NCBI GenBank assembly: GCA_937930165.1
Contig: CALGVL010000200.1
Span: 1 to 9,721, forward strand
Origin: an uncultured Acetobacteraceae bacterium
Lineage (GTDB): Bacteria; Pseudomonadota; Alphaproteobacteria; Acetobacterales; Acetobacteraceae
DNA length: 9,721 nucleotides
Direction of reading: 5' to 3'
Part shown: piece after piece, positions 1 to 7,490 of the stretch
How positions within the stretch are numbered: the stretch's first letter is position 1
How the letters are laid out: the number at the start of each line of letters is the position of its first letter
The notes under the pieces: generated by a model
Databases searched by the model: none
What the model saw: only the letters and a program-made list of their open reading frames with translations
Told to the model about the DNA's origin: nothing
Translations under genes and position numbers: made by a program

Positions 1-366
1 CTGCCGGATGGCGCCTGGATCCGTGACCACCGCGGCAACCGCCATGCCCGCCGCATCCGCACCGAGGGCCGGCGCTGGGTGGTGGAGGACCGTGTTGCCG
101 GAGGCTTCGCCAGCCTGACACTGCGCTGGCGCCTGGCCCCGGCGGATTGGCGCGCCATGCCGGACGGGGCGGAGAGCGCGCTCGGCTGCCTGCGCCTCAG
201 CGCCGATGCGCCGATGGTTTGCGCGCTGGAGCCCGGCTGGGAGAGCCCGGCCTATGGCAAGGTCCGGCCGGCCCCCATCCTCGCCGCGCGCATGCGGGCG
301 CCGGTTTCCCGCGTCACAACGGTGCTGGACCTTCCGCTCAACCCACAGTTTAGTAAGAGGACGTAA
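1..366 (+). CDS. Heparinase II/III-family protein, C-terminal fragment (5' end outside window)
   Basis: The reading frame is open from base 1 and ends at TAA 364-366, so only the last 121 residues are present. The segment is beta-rich and fits the C-terminal beta-sandwich of heparinase II/III-like polysaccharide lyases. It has an 'H-x-R' element near the start (HARRIR, about residues 15-20), a 'W-x-V-x-D' strand (VVEDRV), an 'LRWRLAP' strand and a closing 'ESPAYGKVRPAPIL...VTTVLDL' region. The last of these resembles the family's usual 'S-x-x-(F/Y)G...P...L' ending. The catalytic N-terminal (alpha/alpha) domain is not in the window, so activity cannot be judged. Such proteins often sit in exopolysaccharide loci, where they are thought to trim or degrade the polymer. 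The glycan-assembly gene that starts 21 bp downstream supports that role here. Family call is by pattern recognition; substrate is unknown. Confidence 0.72.
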   Translation: MPDGAWIRDHRGNRHARRIRTEGRRWVVEDRVAGGFASLTLRWRLAPADWRAMPDGAESALGCLRLSADAPMVCALEPGWESPAYGKVRPAPILAARMRAPVSRVTTVLDLPLNPQFSKRT

Positions 367-387
367 CGGATCGGGCGGGGCGAGCGC

Positions 388-1281
388 ATGCCGCTGGAGG
401 AGGTGCTGCGAGGGGTGCTGGACCGGCGCTGGCAGGTGACGCTGGCGGCGCTGATGATCTTTGCGCTCGGCACCGCCCTCATCCTGTCCTGGCCGCGCTC
501 CTATGTCGCCCGGGCGGTGGTGGCGCCGGCCGAGACGACCGGCATCGCCACCTCCGCTCTGCTCTCCCCTGTGCCGGCGCTGCCCGGCGGTCTGCTGGAC
601 ACCCGGCCCTCGGGCAATTTCGCCGTCTATCTCGACGCGCTGCGCTCGCCCGAGGCGGCGGCGATGCTGGCGCGGGAGACGGGGCTGCTGGAACACCTGA
701 CCGCGCAGCGCGGCGCCGGCCTGGCCGGGGCGCTGCGGCGGGCGCTGGGCCTGCGCATCGAAGCCGATCTGGACGATGCGCTGGCCTGGCTCGAACGCCG
801 GCTGGGCGTGACGCAGGGGGTGGCGACCGTCACCTTCACCCTGACCCTGGCGCACCAGGACCGAGCGGCGGCGCTGGATGCGCTGGCACGGCTGCACGCC
901 CTGGCGGAAGCCAAGGTGCGGGCCGACCTCGCCGGCATGGCGCAGCGCCGCATCGCCGCCATCGAGGCGCGGCTGGCGGCCGAGCGCGACGTCTATCTCC
1001 GCAACACCCTTTACGACCTGCTCGGCCAGCAGCAGCGCGCCGCGCTGGTGGTGGCGGCGGATGAGGCGGTGGCGGCGCGGCTGGTCTCCGCGCCGATGGT
1101 CGAGCTCCATCCCTCCCTGCCGAACCGGCCGCTGCTGCTGGTGCTGCTGGCGGTGGCGGCGCCGCTCGCCGCGCTGGTCTGGGCGGGCGGCGCGGTGCTG
1201 CTCGCGGCCTCCCGGTCCGGCCGCGCCGGGCGGGACACCTTGCCCTTCGGCATCGCCGGGCGGCAGGCGGGCGCCGACTGA
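388..1281 (+). CDS. Wzz-like chain-length determinant / polysaccharide co-polymerase (no kinase domain)
   Basis: The product is 297 residues. It has one membrane helix near the N-terminus (about residues 16-35), a long Ala/Arg/Glu-rich helical middle that would be periplasmic, and a second membrane helix near the C-terminus (about 247-273). That helix is preceded by a proline-containing stretch (HPSLPNRP). This two-helix layout with a periplasmic coiled bundle is that of Wzz/PCP proteins, which set polymer length in Wzx/Wzy-type glycan export. It ends soon after the second helix, so it lacks a fused BY-kinase domain (no Walker motifs). The ATG at 388 is the first possible start after the upstream TAA, and the Shine-Dalgarno sequence is weak. 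Its TGA overlaps the next gene's ATG (TGATG), implying translational coupling. Family assignment rests on topology and context more than on a strict motif. Confidence 0.68.
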   Translation: MPLEEVLRGVLDRRWQVTLAALMIFALGTALILSWPRSYVARAVVAPAETTGIATSALLSPVPALPGGLLDTRPSGNFAVYLDALRSPEAAAMLARETGLLEHLTAQRGAGLAGALRRALGLRIEADLDDALAWLERRLGVTQGVATVTFTLTLAHQDRAAALDALARLHALAEAKVRADLAGMAQRRIAAIEARLAAERDVYLRNTLYDLLGQQQRAALVVAADEAVAARLVSAPMVELHPSLPNRPLLLVLLAVAAPLAALVWAGGAVLLAASRSGRAGRDTLPFGIAGRQAGAD

Positions 1282-2522
1282 TGCGGGTGGAGACGTCACC
1301 CCGGCCCGATGCCGCATTGCTGGCGGGCGGCACCGGCGCGCTGGCCGCGGTGCTGCATTTCGCCGGGGCGCTGAAATCCGTGCCCCTGGTGGCAGCACTG
1401 CCGGTGGATCTCACCGCCGCCGCGGCGGCGCTGCTGCTGCCCTGCCTGGCGCTGCTGGCGCTGGACCGGCGCTGGCGCCTGGACCCGGCACTAGCCCTGC
1501 CGCTGCTCTCCGCCGCCGGGCTGCTGCTCTGGCTGGTGCTGGCGGGGTGCTGGAGCACCTCCCGTGCTGTGCTGACGGAAAAGCTGCCGCAGGCGGTGCT
1601 GCTTGGCCCTCCGATGCTGGCGGCCGGGCTGCTGGTGGGGGCGGATGCGCCGGCGCGCCGCCGCTTCTGCGCCGCGGTGGTGGCGATCGGCCTGCTGGTG
1701 GGCGCGACGGTCGCCTGGGGCGTGGCGACCGATCAGGTGGTGCTCGGCGGCGAGGTGGGGGCGGATCCGGCCCGCATCCGGGTGCAGTACCAGCTTGCCG
1801 GCCTGGCCATCGCCTGCGCCGCCGGCTTGGCGGCAGTGCGGCTGGTCGAGGCGCGCGGCGCGGCGCGGCTGGCCTGGGGGCTCGCGGTGCTGGCCCTGGC
1901 GGTGGCGGTGCTGCTGCCGGGCGGGCGGGCGGCGCTGCTCGGGCTCGGCCTTGCCGTGGCGGGGGCGCCGGCGCTGCTGCTCTGGCTGCAGGGGCGGCGG
2001 CTGGCGGCGCTGCTCTGGGGGGCGGGCGTCGCGGGCCTGGGCCTCGGCGGGCTGTTCGGCTTGCGTGCCGCCGCGCCGGTCTGGGCGGACGAGCTGCGCA
2101 CCCTGGAACGCCTCTTTGGCGACCCGGCCACCGAAACCCCGGCCCGGTTGGTGCTGTGGGGCGAGGCGCTGCGCTGGGGCGGGCTGGCCGCACCCTTCGG
2201 CCTTGGCACCGGAGGCTTCAACATCGCGGCCGGGGTCGGCGACGACCGCAGCCTGCATCCGCACAACCACGCGCTGGAGATGCTGGCCGAGGCCGGGCTG
2301 CCCGGGCTGCTGCTCTGGCTGCTGGCCTTCGGCGGCGGCGCCGCGCTGGCGCTGGCGCGGGCGGGGCGGGTGGCCCCGGGCCGGACGGCGCGGATCGCGG
2401 CGCTGACTCTGCCGGTGGCGCTGACCGCCATGGTTTCCACCGATCTCGGCAACCGCATGGCCTGGTTCGCCCTCGGCCTGCTGCTGTCCCTGAGCGTGGA
2501 GGCGGAGCGCCGGCATGTATGA
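1281..2522 (+). CDS. O-antigen ligase/polymerase-family membrane protein (Wzy/WaaL-like)
   Basis: The product is 413 residues and almost wholly hydrophobic, with about ten to twelve predicted membrane helices of Leu/Ala/Gly/Val. A large loop around residues 265-335 contains the family signature: a GLGTGGFN turn, then H326-P327-H328-N329-H330, then 'LEMLAEAGLPG' leading into the next helix. The HPHN...L...E.G..G pattern is typical of the Wzy_C/O-antigen ligase superfamily, which covers enzymes that polymerise lipid-linked repeats or ligate finished glycan to an acceptor. Sequence alone does not separate polymerase from ligase. Sitting between a Wzz-like protein and a phosphoglycosyl transferase favours polymerase or exopolysaccharide assembly. 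The start overlaps the previous stop by 1 bp and the end overlaps the next gene by 8 bp. Confidence 0.82.
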   Translation: MRVETSPRPDAALLAGGTGALAAVLHFAGALKSVPLVAALPVDLTAAAAALLLPCLALLALDRRWRLDPALALPLLSAAGLLLWLVLAGCWSTSRAVLTEKLPQAVLLGPPMLAAGLLVGADAPARRRFCAAVVAIGLLVGATVAWGVATDQVVLGGEVGADPARIRVQYQLAGLAIACAAGLAAVRLVEARGAARLAWGLAVLALAVAVLLPGGRAALLGLGLAVAGAPALLLWLQGRRLAALLWGAGVAGLGLGGLFGLRAAAPVWADELRTLERLFGDPATETPARLVLWGEALRWGGLAAPFGLGTGGFNIAAGVGDDRSLHPHNHALEMLAEAGLPGLLLWLLAFGGGAALALARAGRVAPGRTARIAALTLPVALTAMVSTDLGNRMAWFALGLLLSLSVEAERRHV

Positions 2523-3108
2523 GCGCTGGGGCAAGCGCGCCTGCGACCTGCTGGGGACGGCCCTGCTGCTGCCGCTGCTGGCGCCGCTGCTGGCGCTGAC
2601 TGCCCTGGCGGTCCTGCTGGCGCTGGGCCGGCCGGTGCTGTTCCGGCAGGTCCGTGCCGGCCGCGGCGGGCGGCCCTTCACCTTGCTGAAATTCCGCAGC
2701 ATGGCCGAGGGGCCGGGTCCGGATGCCGAGCGCCTGACACCCTTCGGCCGCGTGCTGCGGGCCAGCGCGCTGGATGAGCTGCCGCAGCTTCTCAACGTGC
2801 TGCGCGGCGAGATGAGCCTGGTCGGGCCGAGGCCGCTGCCGCTGGACTACCTGCCGCTCTACACGCCGCGGCAGGCGCAGCGGCTGCGCGTGCGGCCGGG
2901 CCTGGCGGGGCTGGCGCAGGCGGCGGGGCGCAACGCCGTGCCCTGGGCCGAGCGGCTGGAGCTGGATGCCCGCTACGCCGCCCGGCCCAGCCTGCGCGGC
3001 GATGCGGCGATCCTGCTGCGCTGCCTCTGGCTGGCGCTGCGCGGGCGGGGCGTGGCGGCGCCGGGCCATGCGACCATGCCGGCCTTCCGCGGCAGCGCGC
3101 CGGACTGA
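2515..3108 (+). CDS. Undecaprenyl-phosphate sugar phosphotransferase (PglC-like monotopic phosphoglycosyl transferase)
   Basis: The product is 197 residues, the size of the minimal bacterial sugar transferase catalytic unit, without the multi-helix N-terminal part of WbaP-type enzymes. A basic N-terminus is followed by one hydrophobic re-entrant helix (about residues 11-37, with prolines at 20 and 24). Then come 'VLFRQVRAG' and 'TLLKFRSM' (about 56-63), and the catalytic block with the Asp87-Glu88 dyad in 'LDELPQLLNVLRGEMS' followed by 'LVGPRPL'. In PglC the equivalent Asp is the nucleophile that takes sugar-1-phosphate from a UDP-sugar for transfer to undecaprenyl phosphate, the first membrane step of glycan assembly. 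The ATG at 2515 lies inside the end of the previous gene, with GGAGG at 2498-2502 upstream. The family is clear; the sugar is not readable from sequence. Confidence 0.92.
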   Translation: MYERWGKRACDLLGTALLLPLLAPLLALTALAVLLALGRPVLFRQVRAGRGGRPFTLLKFRSMAEGPGPDAERLTPFGRVLRASALDELPQLLNVLRGEMSLVGPRPLPLDYLPLYTPRQAQRLRVRPGLAGLAQAAGRNAVPWAERLELDARYAARPSLRGDAAILLRCLWLALRGRGVAAPGHATMPAFRGSAPD

Positions 3109-3203
3109 TCCGGCAGGCGTTCGCAGGCAGCGGAAAAGGCTGGTGCCCCTGCGGGCGCAGTGACAGACTCCCGCGGCCGGGGCCAAGCATGGAAAGGCGG
3201 CCC

Positions 3204-4025
3204 ATGACCATGGAAGCCGAGCGCCGGCCCGCGGGCGGCCAGGGGGATGTCTGGGCAGCCGGCGATCTCTACGAGCCCTATGTGGGGCGCTGGAGCCGGC
3301 TGGTTGCCGCCGAATTCCTTGCCTGGCTCGATGCGCCGCCGGGCGGGCGCTGGCTCGACCTCGGCTGCGGCACGGGGGCGCTGAGCCAGGCGATCCTGGA
3401 CCGCTGCGCCCCGGCCTCCGTGCTGGGAATCGATACATCCGAGGGCTTCCTCCGCCATGCGCGGCGGCAGGTGGCCGATCCGCGGGCGGAGTTCCGGCTG
3501 GGCGATGTGCAGGCGCTGCCGGTGCGGGATGCGGAATTCGATGCCGTGGTCAGCGGCCTCATGCTGAATTTTGTGCCGGACCAGCCGAAGGCCGCGGCGG
3601 AGATGCACCGCGCCGCCCGCCCTGGTGCGCCGGTCGCGGCCTATGTCTGGGACTATGCCGAGGGCATGGAGATGATGCGCCGCTTCTGGGATGCGGCGGT
3701 GGCGCTGGATCCGGACGCGCGCGAGAAGGACGAAGCCCGCCGCTTCCCGATCTGCCGCCCGGATCCGCTGCTCGCGCTGTTCGAGGAAATCGGGTTGCGC
3801 ATGGTCGAGGTGAGGGCGATCGAGGTGCCGACCCTGTTCCGCGACTTCGACGACTATTGGACGCCTTTTCTCGGCGGCCAGGCGCCTGCCCCCGGCTATT
3901 GCATGGCGCTCACCGAGGATCGCCGTGCCGCGCTGCGCGAGCGGCTGCGCGCAACCCTGCCAATCGAGCCGGATGGAAGCATCCATCTCACCGCCCGGGC
4001 CTGGGCGGTGCGTGGCACGGCATAG
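3204..4025 (+). CDS. Class I SAM-dependent methyltransferase (UbiE/Methyltransf_11-like)
   Basis: From the chosen start the product is 273 residues. Motif I (SAM-binding glycine loop) is 'LDLGCGTG' at about 51-58. An acidic residue ends strand 2 (D77 in 'GID'). 'GDVQALP' (100-106) and 'FDAVVSGLMLNFVPD' (about 112-126) give motifs II and III of small-molecule class I methyltransferases. The rest is a substrate-binding cap with aromatic and acidic residues and no recognisable specificity. Three in-frame ATGs compete (3189, 3204, 3210). The 3204 start is preferred because AAAGG at 3193-3197 lies 6 bp upstream; 3189 has no clear ribosome site and would add five residues. An 80-95 bp gap separates it from the glycan genes, and it runs tail-to-tail into the catabolic operon with a 7-bp gap. 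It could belong to either neighbourhood or neither. Confidence 0.88.
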   Translation: MTMEAERRPAGGQGDVWAAGDLYEPYVGRWSRLVAAEFLAWLDAPPGGRWLDLGCGTGALSQAILDRCAPASVLGIDTSEGFLRHARRQVADPRAEFRLGDVQALPVRDAEFDAVVSGLMLNFVPDQPKAAAEMHRAARPGAPVAAYVWDYAEGMEMMRRFWDAAVALDPDAREKDEARRFPICRPDPLLALFEEIGLRMVEVRAIEVPTLFRDFDDYWTPFLGGQAPAPGYCMALTEDRRAALRERLRATLPIEPDGSIHLTARAWAVRGTA

Positions 4026-4032
4026 CCTGTTC

Positions 4033-5487
4033 TCAGCCTCGCCCGGCGGCCAGCGCCCGGAGATCCTCCACGATCACCTTGCCCAGCGCGGTGCGCGGCA
4101 GCGCCTTGACCACCACCACGTCGCGCGGATGCTTGAAGCGGGCGAGCTGGCCCTCGAAATGGCGCAGCACCGCATCCCGGTCGAAGCCCGGCCCGGCGAC
4201 CACCACGGCGACCGGCACCTCCCCCCAGCGCGGGTCGGGGCGGCCGCAGACGGCGCCCTCCACCACGCCTGGGGCGCTGCGCAGCACGCGCTCGACCTCG
4301 GCCGGATACACGTTCTCCCCGCCGGAGATGATGACGTGCTTCAGCCGGTCGGTGAACCAGTAGCGGCCATCTTCATCCACCCGCCCGACATCGCCGGTGG
4401 CGAACCAGCCCTCGCGCAGCGCAGGCTGGGCGGTGTTCCAGTAACGGCGCAGGGTGTTCGGGCCGCGGATCTCGATCTCGCCGGCCTGGCCGGGGGGCAG
4501 GGGGCGGCCCTCACCATCCACCACCCTGGCCTCCGCATGCAGCGCCGGGCGGCCGATGGAGCCGGGGGCGGCCAGCGCCTCCTCCCGCGTCTGGTAGATG
4601 GCGATGGGGCAGGTCTCGGTCGCGCCATAGACCTGCTGCACGGGGATGCCGCGCGCGTGGAAGGCCTCGATCAGCGGCAGCGGCACGTCGGAGGAGCCAG
4701 CGCCCACCGCGCGCAGGCTGGAGAGATCCGCCCCCGCCCAGCCGGGATGCGAGACCAGCGCCTGCATCACCGCCGGCACCAGAAGGGAGAGGCTGGGCCG
4801 GTCCTGGGTGCAGGCGGCGAAGAAGGCGGCGGGATCGAAGCGCGGATGCAGGATCACCTCGGCGCCCGCATGCAGCGCCGGCGTGGTCTGGATGTTGAGG
4901 CCGCCGACATGGAACATCGGCAGCACCGTCAGCACCCGGTCGGCCGCGGTCAGGCCGTGCATATGCGTGCTGTTCAGCGCGTTGAACAGCAGCGCCCGCT
5001 GGTCCAGCACCGCGCCCTTCGGCCGCCCGGTGGTGCCGGAGGTGTAGACCAGCAGCACCGCATCCTCCTCCGTGCCGCGAACCGGTGCAGTGGATGCGTC
5101 GGGCCAGGGCGCCTCGGCATCCAGCACGGTGCAGCCGGGCGGGGCGATGCGGCGGGCGAGGTCCAGCATCTCCCGCGTGGCGGCCAGCGCGGTGGCACCG
5201 GCATCGGCCAGGATGAAGCCGAGTTCCGGCGGCGCCAGGCGCCAGTTCAGCGGCAATTGCATGGCGCCGAGCCGGGCGCAGGCGAAGAGCAGCACGATCT
5301 GCGAGGGATGGTTCGGGCCGATGAAGGCCACCCGGTCGCCATGCCCGATGCCCCGCGCCGCCAGCCCCGCCGCCGCGGCGGCAACCTGCCGCGCCAGATC
5401 GGCATAGGTGATGCGCCGGCCCTCGTAGCGCAGGGCGGGCGCTTCGGGTCTTTCCTGCGCGTGCCGCTCGATCCAGCGCCAGATCAT
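4033..5487 (-). CDS. AMP-forming acyl-CoA ligase (ANL superfamily)
   Basis: The product is 484 residues, slightly short but complete for the family. Motifs appear in order: the phosphate-binding loop 'YTSGTTGRPKG' (148-158), the adenine-contacting 'QVYGATE' (285-291), the ribose-binding Asp in 'ATGDVG' (D366), the hinge region 'DRLKHVIISGGENVYPAEVE' (380-399), and catalytic Lys470 in 'LPRTALGK'. It would activate a carboxylic acid with ATP to the acyl-adenylate and then the CoA thioester in the cytoplasm. General type resembles fatty-acid, cyclohexanecarboxylate or malonyl-CoA ligases; the acyl substrate cannot be deduced. It is the last gene of the four-gene operon, starting 10 bp after the flavoprotein gene, with GAAGG (complement of 5495-5499) as ribosome site. 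Its place there suggests activation of the pathway substrate or of an acid intermediate. Confidence 0.9.
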   Translation of the reverse strand: MIWRWIERHAQERPEAPALRYEGRRITYADLARQVAAAAAGLAARGIGHGDRVAFIGPNHPSQIVLLFACARLGAMQLPLNWRLAPPELGFILADAGATALAATREMLDLARRIAPPGCTVLDAEAPWPDASTAPVRGTEEDAVLLVYTSGTTGRPKGAVLDQRALLFNALNSTHMHGLTAADRVLTVLPMFHVGGLNIQTTPALHAGAEVILHPRFDPAAFFAACTQDRPSLSLLVPAVMQALVSHPGWAGADLSSLRAVGAGSSDVPLPLIEAFHARGIPVQQVYGATETCPIAIYQTREEALAAPGSIGRPALHAEARVVDGEGRPLPPGQAGEIEIRGPNTLRRYWNTAQPALREGWFATGDVGRVDEDGRYWFTDRLKHVIISGGENVYPAEVERVLRSAPGVVEGAVCGRPDPRWGEVPVAVVVAGPGFDRDAVLRHFEGQLARFKHPRDVVVVKALPRTALGKVIVEDLRALAAGRG

Positions 5488-5497
5488 CGGCTGGCCT

Positions 5498-6751
5498 TCA
5501 CGTATCCGTCTCGCCCTTCTCGTAGAGACAGTCCCGCCCCAGCCGGTCGATGCACAATTCCGCGGTCCAGGGCAGCATCAGGGAGCCGCAGCGGCTGTCG
5601 CGGTAGATGCGCTCCAGCGGCAGGGACTTCAGCATGGACTGGCCGCCGCAGGTGCGCACCGCCTTGGCGGCGAGGGCATTGGCGTTCTCCATCACCGTAT
5701 GCTGCGCCGCCCAGGCGCGCAGGACCTGCTCCTTGGAGGGATCCGGCCCGGCCTCGGTGATCGCCTGGAACCAGAGCGCCTTGGTCTGTTCCAGCATTAC
5801 CCGCATCTCCGCGACGGCGATCTGCTTGGTGGGGTACATGCGCCGCTTCACCGGCGGCGTGCCCGGCCATTCGCCGCGCAGATAGGCGACGGTGAAGTCA
5901 TAGGCCGCCTGCGCCAGCCCCATATAGGTGGGCGAGAGGGTCAGGAACATGTGCGGCCAGCGCGTTGCCGCCTGGTGGTAGAGGCCGGGCGGCATCAGCG
6001 CCGCATCCTCCTCCACGAAGACGTCGCGGAAGACCAGGTTGCGGGAGACGGTGCCGCGCATGCCGAGCGGATCCCAATCCCCCTCCACCGTCACGCCGGC
6101 GGCATTCGCCGGCACGGCGAGATAGAGCGTGTCGCGGCGCGACAGCTTGTGGTCGTCATGCTGTTCTGTCGCCAGGATGCCGTAGTAGTCGGCATGGCCG
6201 GCGAGGCTTGCGAAGATCTTCTTGCCGTTGACGACGAAGCCGCCCTGCACGCGCCGCGCCGTGGTGCCGAAGGCGACGGTGCCGGCCGCCGCCGCGCCGC
6301 CCTCGGAGAAGGGCTGCGAATAGACGGCGCCGTCCTTCAGGATGCGCTCGTAATGCTGGCGGCGGCGCAGCCGGTGCTCGGCCCGCGTCACCGCGTCCAT
6401 CTCCAGATCCTCGGTCAGCGCGCCGGTCCAGAGCGTGCTGCAGACATGCATGTTCCAGGTCAGCGCCGTGGCGCCGCAATAGCGGCCAAGCTCCGCTGCC
6501 GTCAGGCAATAGGCGCGGAAGCTGGCCCCCAGGCCCCCATCCTCCTTCGGGATGCAGATGCCGAGCAGCCCCTCCCGGTGCATGTCCTGGTAGTTCTCGG
6601 TGGGGAAGCTCGCCTCCCGGTCCCAGCGCGCGGCGCGTGGCGCCAGCACCTTCTGGCCGAATTCGCGCGCCCTCGCGGTGAGTTCCGCCTCCTGCTCCGT
6701 CAGGCGGAAGGCGGCGGGGTCGAAGATCGGGGCGTCCGGCGCGCGCTCCAT
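5498..6751 (-). CDS. Acyl-CoA dehydrogenase-fold flavoprotein lacking the canonical catalytic Glu
   Basis: The product is 417 residues with the ACAD three-domain plan. It has a helical N-terminus ending in 'LLGICIPKEDGGLGAS' (62-77), a middle beta domain with 'YSQPFSEGGAAAAG' (144-157) and 'VVNGKKIFASLAGHADYYGI' (173-192), the strand 'DPLGMRGTVSRNLVFRDVFV' (227-246), and a C-terminal helix bundle with 'CGGQSMLKSLPLERIYRDSR' (368-387). The fold binds FAD and usually forms an enoyl-CoA. Where most ACADs have 'YEGT' after the RD-x-(K/R) element, this protein reads 'LMLPWTAE' (391-398), so the base Glu is replaced. The alternative Glu position used by isovaleryl/long-chain enzymes also appears empty. 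It may be a non-dehydrogenase member such as a flavin monooxygenase or oxidase. The ATG at 6751 was chosen because GGAGG (complement of 6761-6765) precedes it and homology begins there; upstream open frame overlaps the hydrolase and is not coding. Confidence 0.87.
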   Translation of the reverse strand: MERAPDAPIFDPAAFRLTEQEAELTARAREFGQKVLAPRAARWDREASFPTENYQDMHREGLLGICIPKEDGGLGASFRAYCLTAAELGRYCGATALTWNMHVCSTLWTGALTEDLEMDAVTRAEHRLRRRQHYERILKDGAVYSQPFSEGGAAAAGTVAFGTTARRVQGGFVVNGKKIFASLAGHADYYGILATEQHDDHKLSRRDTLYLAVPANAAGVTVEGDWDPLGMRGTVSRNLVFRDVFVEEDAALMPPGLYHQAATRWPHMFLTLSPTYMGLAQAAYDFTVAYLRGEWPGTPPVKRRMYPTKQIAVAEMRVMLEQTKALWFQAITEAGPDPSKEQVLRAWAAQHTVMENANALAAKAVRTCGGQSMLKSLPLERIYRDSRCGSLMLPWTAELCIDRLGRDCLYEKGETDT

Positions 6752-6755
6752 GGGA

Positions 6756-7490
6756 TCAGCCCTCCGGGAGCGAGCGAAGGAATTCCCGCACCGCCGCGTT
6801 GAACGCCGCCGGATATTCGAGATGCGCGAGATGCCCCGCGCCCGGCAGCACCACCAGCTTCGAACCGCGGATCTGCTGCTGCATCCGCTCCATGGTACGC
6901 GGCGGGGCAAGCGGGTCGCGCTCTCCGGCGACCAGCAGGGTCGGTGCGGCGATGCGGCCGGTATCCTCGCGGCGGTTGAAGGTGGTGAGGCAGCGGACGG
7001 TCGCACGATAGGCTGCTTCCGGCACCGCGGCCATGGCGGCGATCGCGGCATCCGCCGCGCCGGGCGGCGCATCCGGGCCGAGCATGGCGGGCATCCCCTC
7101 CCTGGCCAGCGCCGCCATGTCCTTGCCGGCATCCAGCGGCGCCAGGCGGTCGCGCAGGAAGGCTTCGGCGAAGGACGGGTCGCGGCCGCCGAAGGCCGGG
7201 GTGGTGCCGTAGAGGACCAGGCTGCGCACTCGCTCCGGATAGGTCAGGGCGAATTCCTGGGCCAGCATGCCGCCGATGGAATGGCCGATGATATTGGCGC
7301 GGGCGATGCCTTCCTTGTCCAGCCTCTCGCGCAGCGCGGCGGCCCAGGCGGGGAAGGTGGTCTCCGGCAGCATGGGGGTGCCCGCATAGCCGGGCAGCGG
7401 CCAGTCCAGCACCGGCGCGGGGGCGAGCGCCGGCAGGGTCGGCCCCCATGTGGCGCCGCCGATGCCATGCAGCAGGACAACGGTGTTCAT
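6756..7490 (-). CDS. Alpha/beta-fold hydrolase (NicD/PcaD-like)
   Basis: The product is 244 residues, a compact alpha/beta hydrolase. Features in order: oxyanion-hole 'HGIGG' (8-12), nucleophile elbow 'GHSIGG' with Ser71 (69-74), a short helical cap (about 95-175), catalytic acid D192 in 'VAGERDPL', and His220 in 'GAGHLAHLE'. The triad is complete. The same general type includes 3-oxoadipate enol-lactonase (PcaD) and N-formylmaleamate deformylase (NicD). Since the gene immediately upstream is NicX-like, and NicX produces N-formylmaleamate, a deformylase role is the most economical inference. A thioesterase acting with the downstream CoA ligase is a serious alternative. Its ATG overlaps the NicX-like stop by 1 bp (TGATG), with GGGGAGG (complement of 7499-7505) 8 bp upstream. 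The next gene starts 4 bp after its stop. Confidence 0.88.
   Translation of the reverse strand: MNTVVLLHGIGGATWGPTLPALAPAPVLDWPLPGYAGTPMLPETTFPAWAAALRERLDKEGIARANIIGHSIGGMLAQEFALTYPERVRSLVLYGTTPAFGGRDPSFAEAFLRDRLAPLDAGKDMAALAREGMPAMLGPDAPPGAADAAIAAMAAVPEAAYRATVRCLTTFNRREDTGRIAAPTLLVAGERDPLAPPRTMERMQQQIRGSKLVVLPGAGHLAHLEYPAAFNAAVREFLRSLPEG

Noticed and set aside
878..2599. A 573-codon open frame on the plus strand and several long minus-strand frames over 836-3438
   Set aside because: They overlap the Wzz-like, ligase and transferase genes in other frames. Their products are dominated by Arg, Gly, Ala, Pro and Ser runs, as expected for shadow frames in very GC-rich DNA where stop codons are rare.
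3143..3158. Hairpin (six pairs, loop CTGC) between the phosphoglycosyl transferase and the methyltransferase
   Set aside because: The stem is short, contains a G-U pair and is not followed by a T-run. Such stems arise often by chance at this GC content.
3925..5760. A 611-codon plus-strand open frame
   Set aside because: It is antisense to the CoA ligase, whose frame carries every expected ANL motif. The antisense product is low-complexity and rich in His, Arg, Gln and Gly, with no recognisable domain.
5699..6802. A 367-codon plus-strand frame opposite the ACAD-fold gene, and a similar 362-codon frame at 6600-7688
   Set aside because: Both are antisense shadows rich in Arg, Gly, His and Ala, lie over well-supported genes and have no motifs.
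6752..7132. Upstream extension of the ACAD-fold frame to an ATG at 7132
   Set aside because: The added 127 residues overlap the hydrolase gene out of frame and are Arg/Pro/Ser-rich. Homology and a good ribosome site begin at the ATG at 6751.
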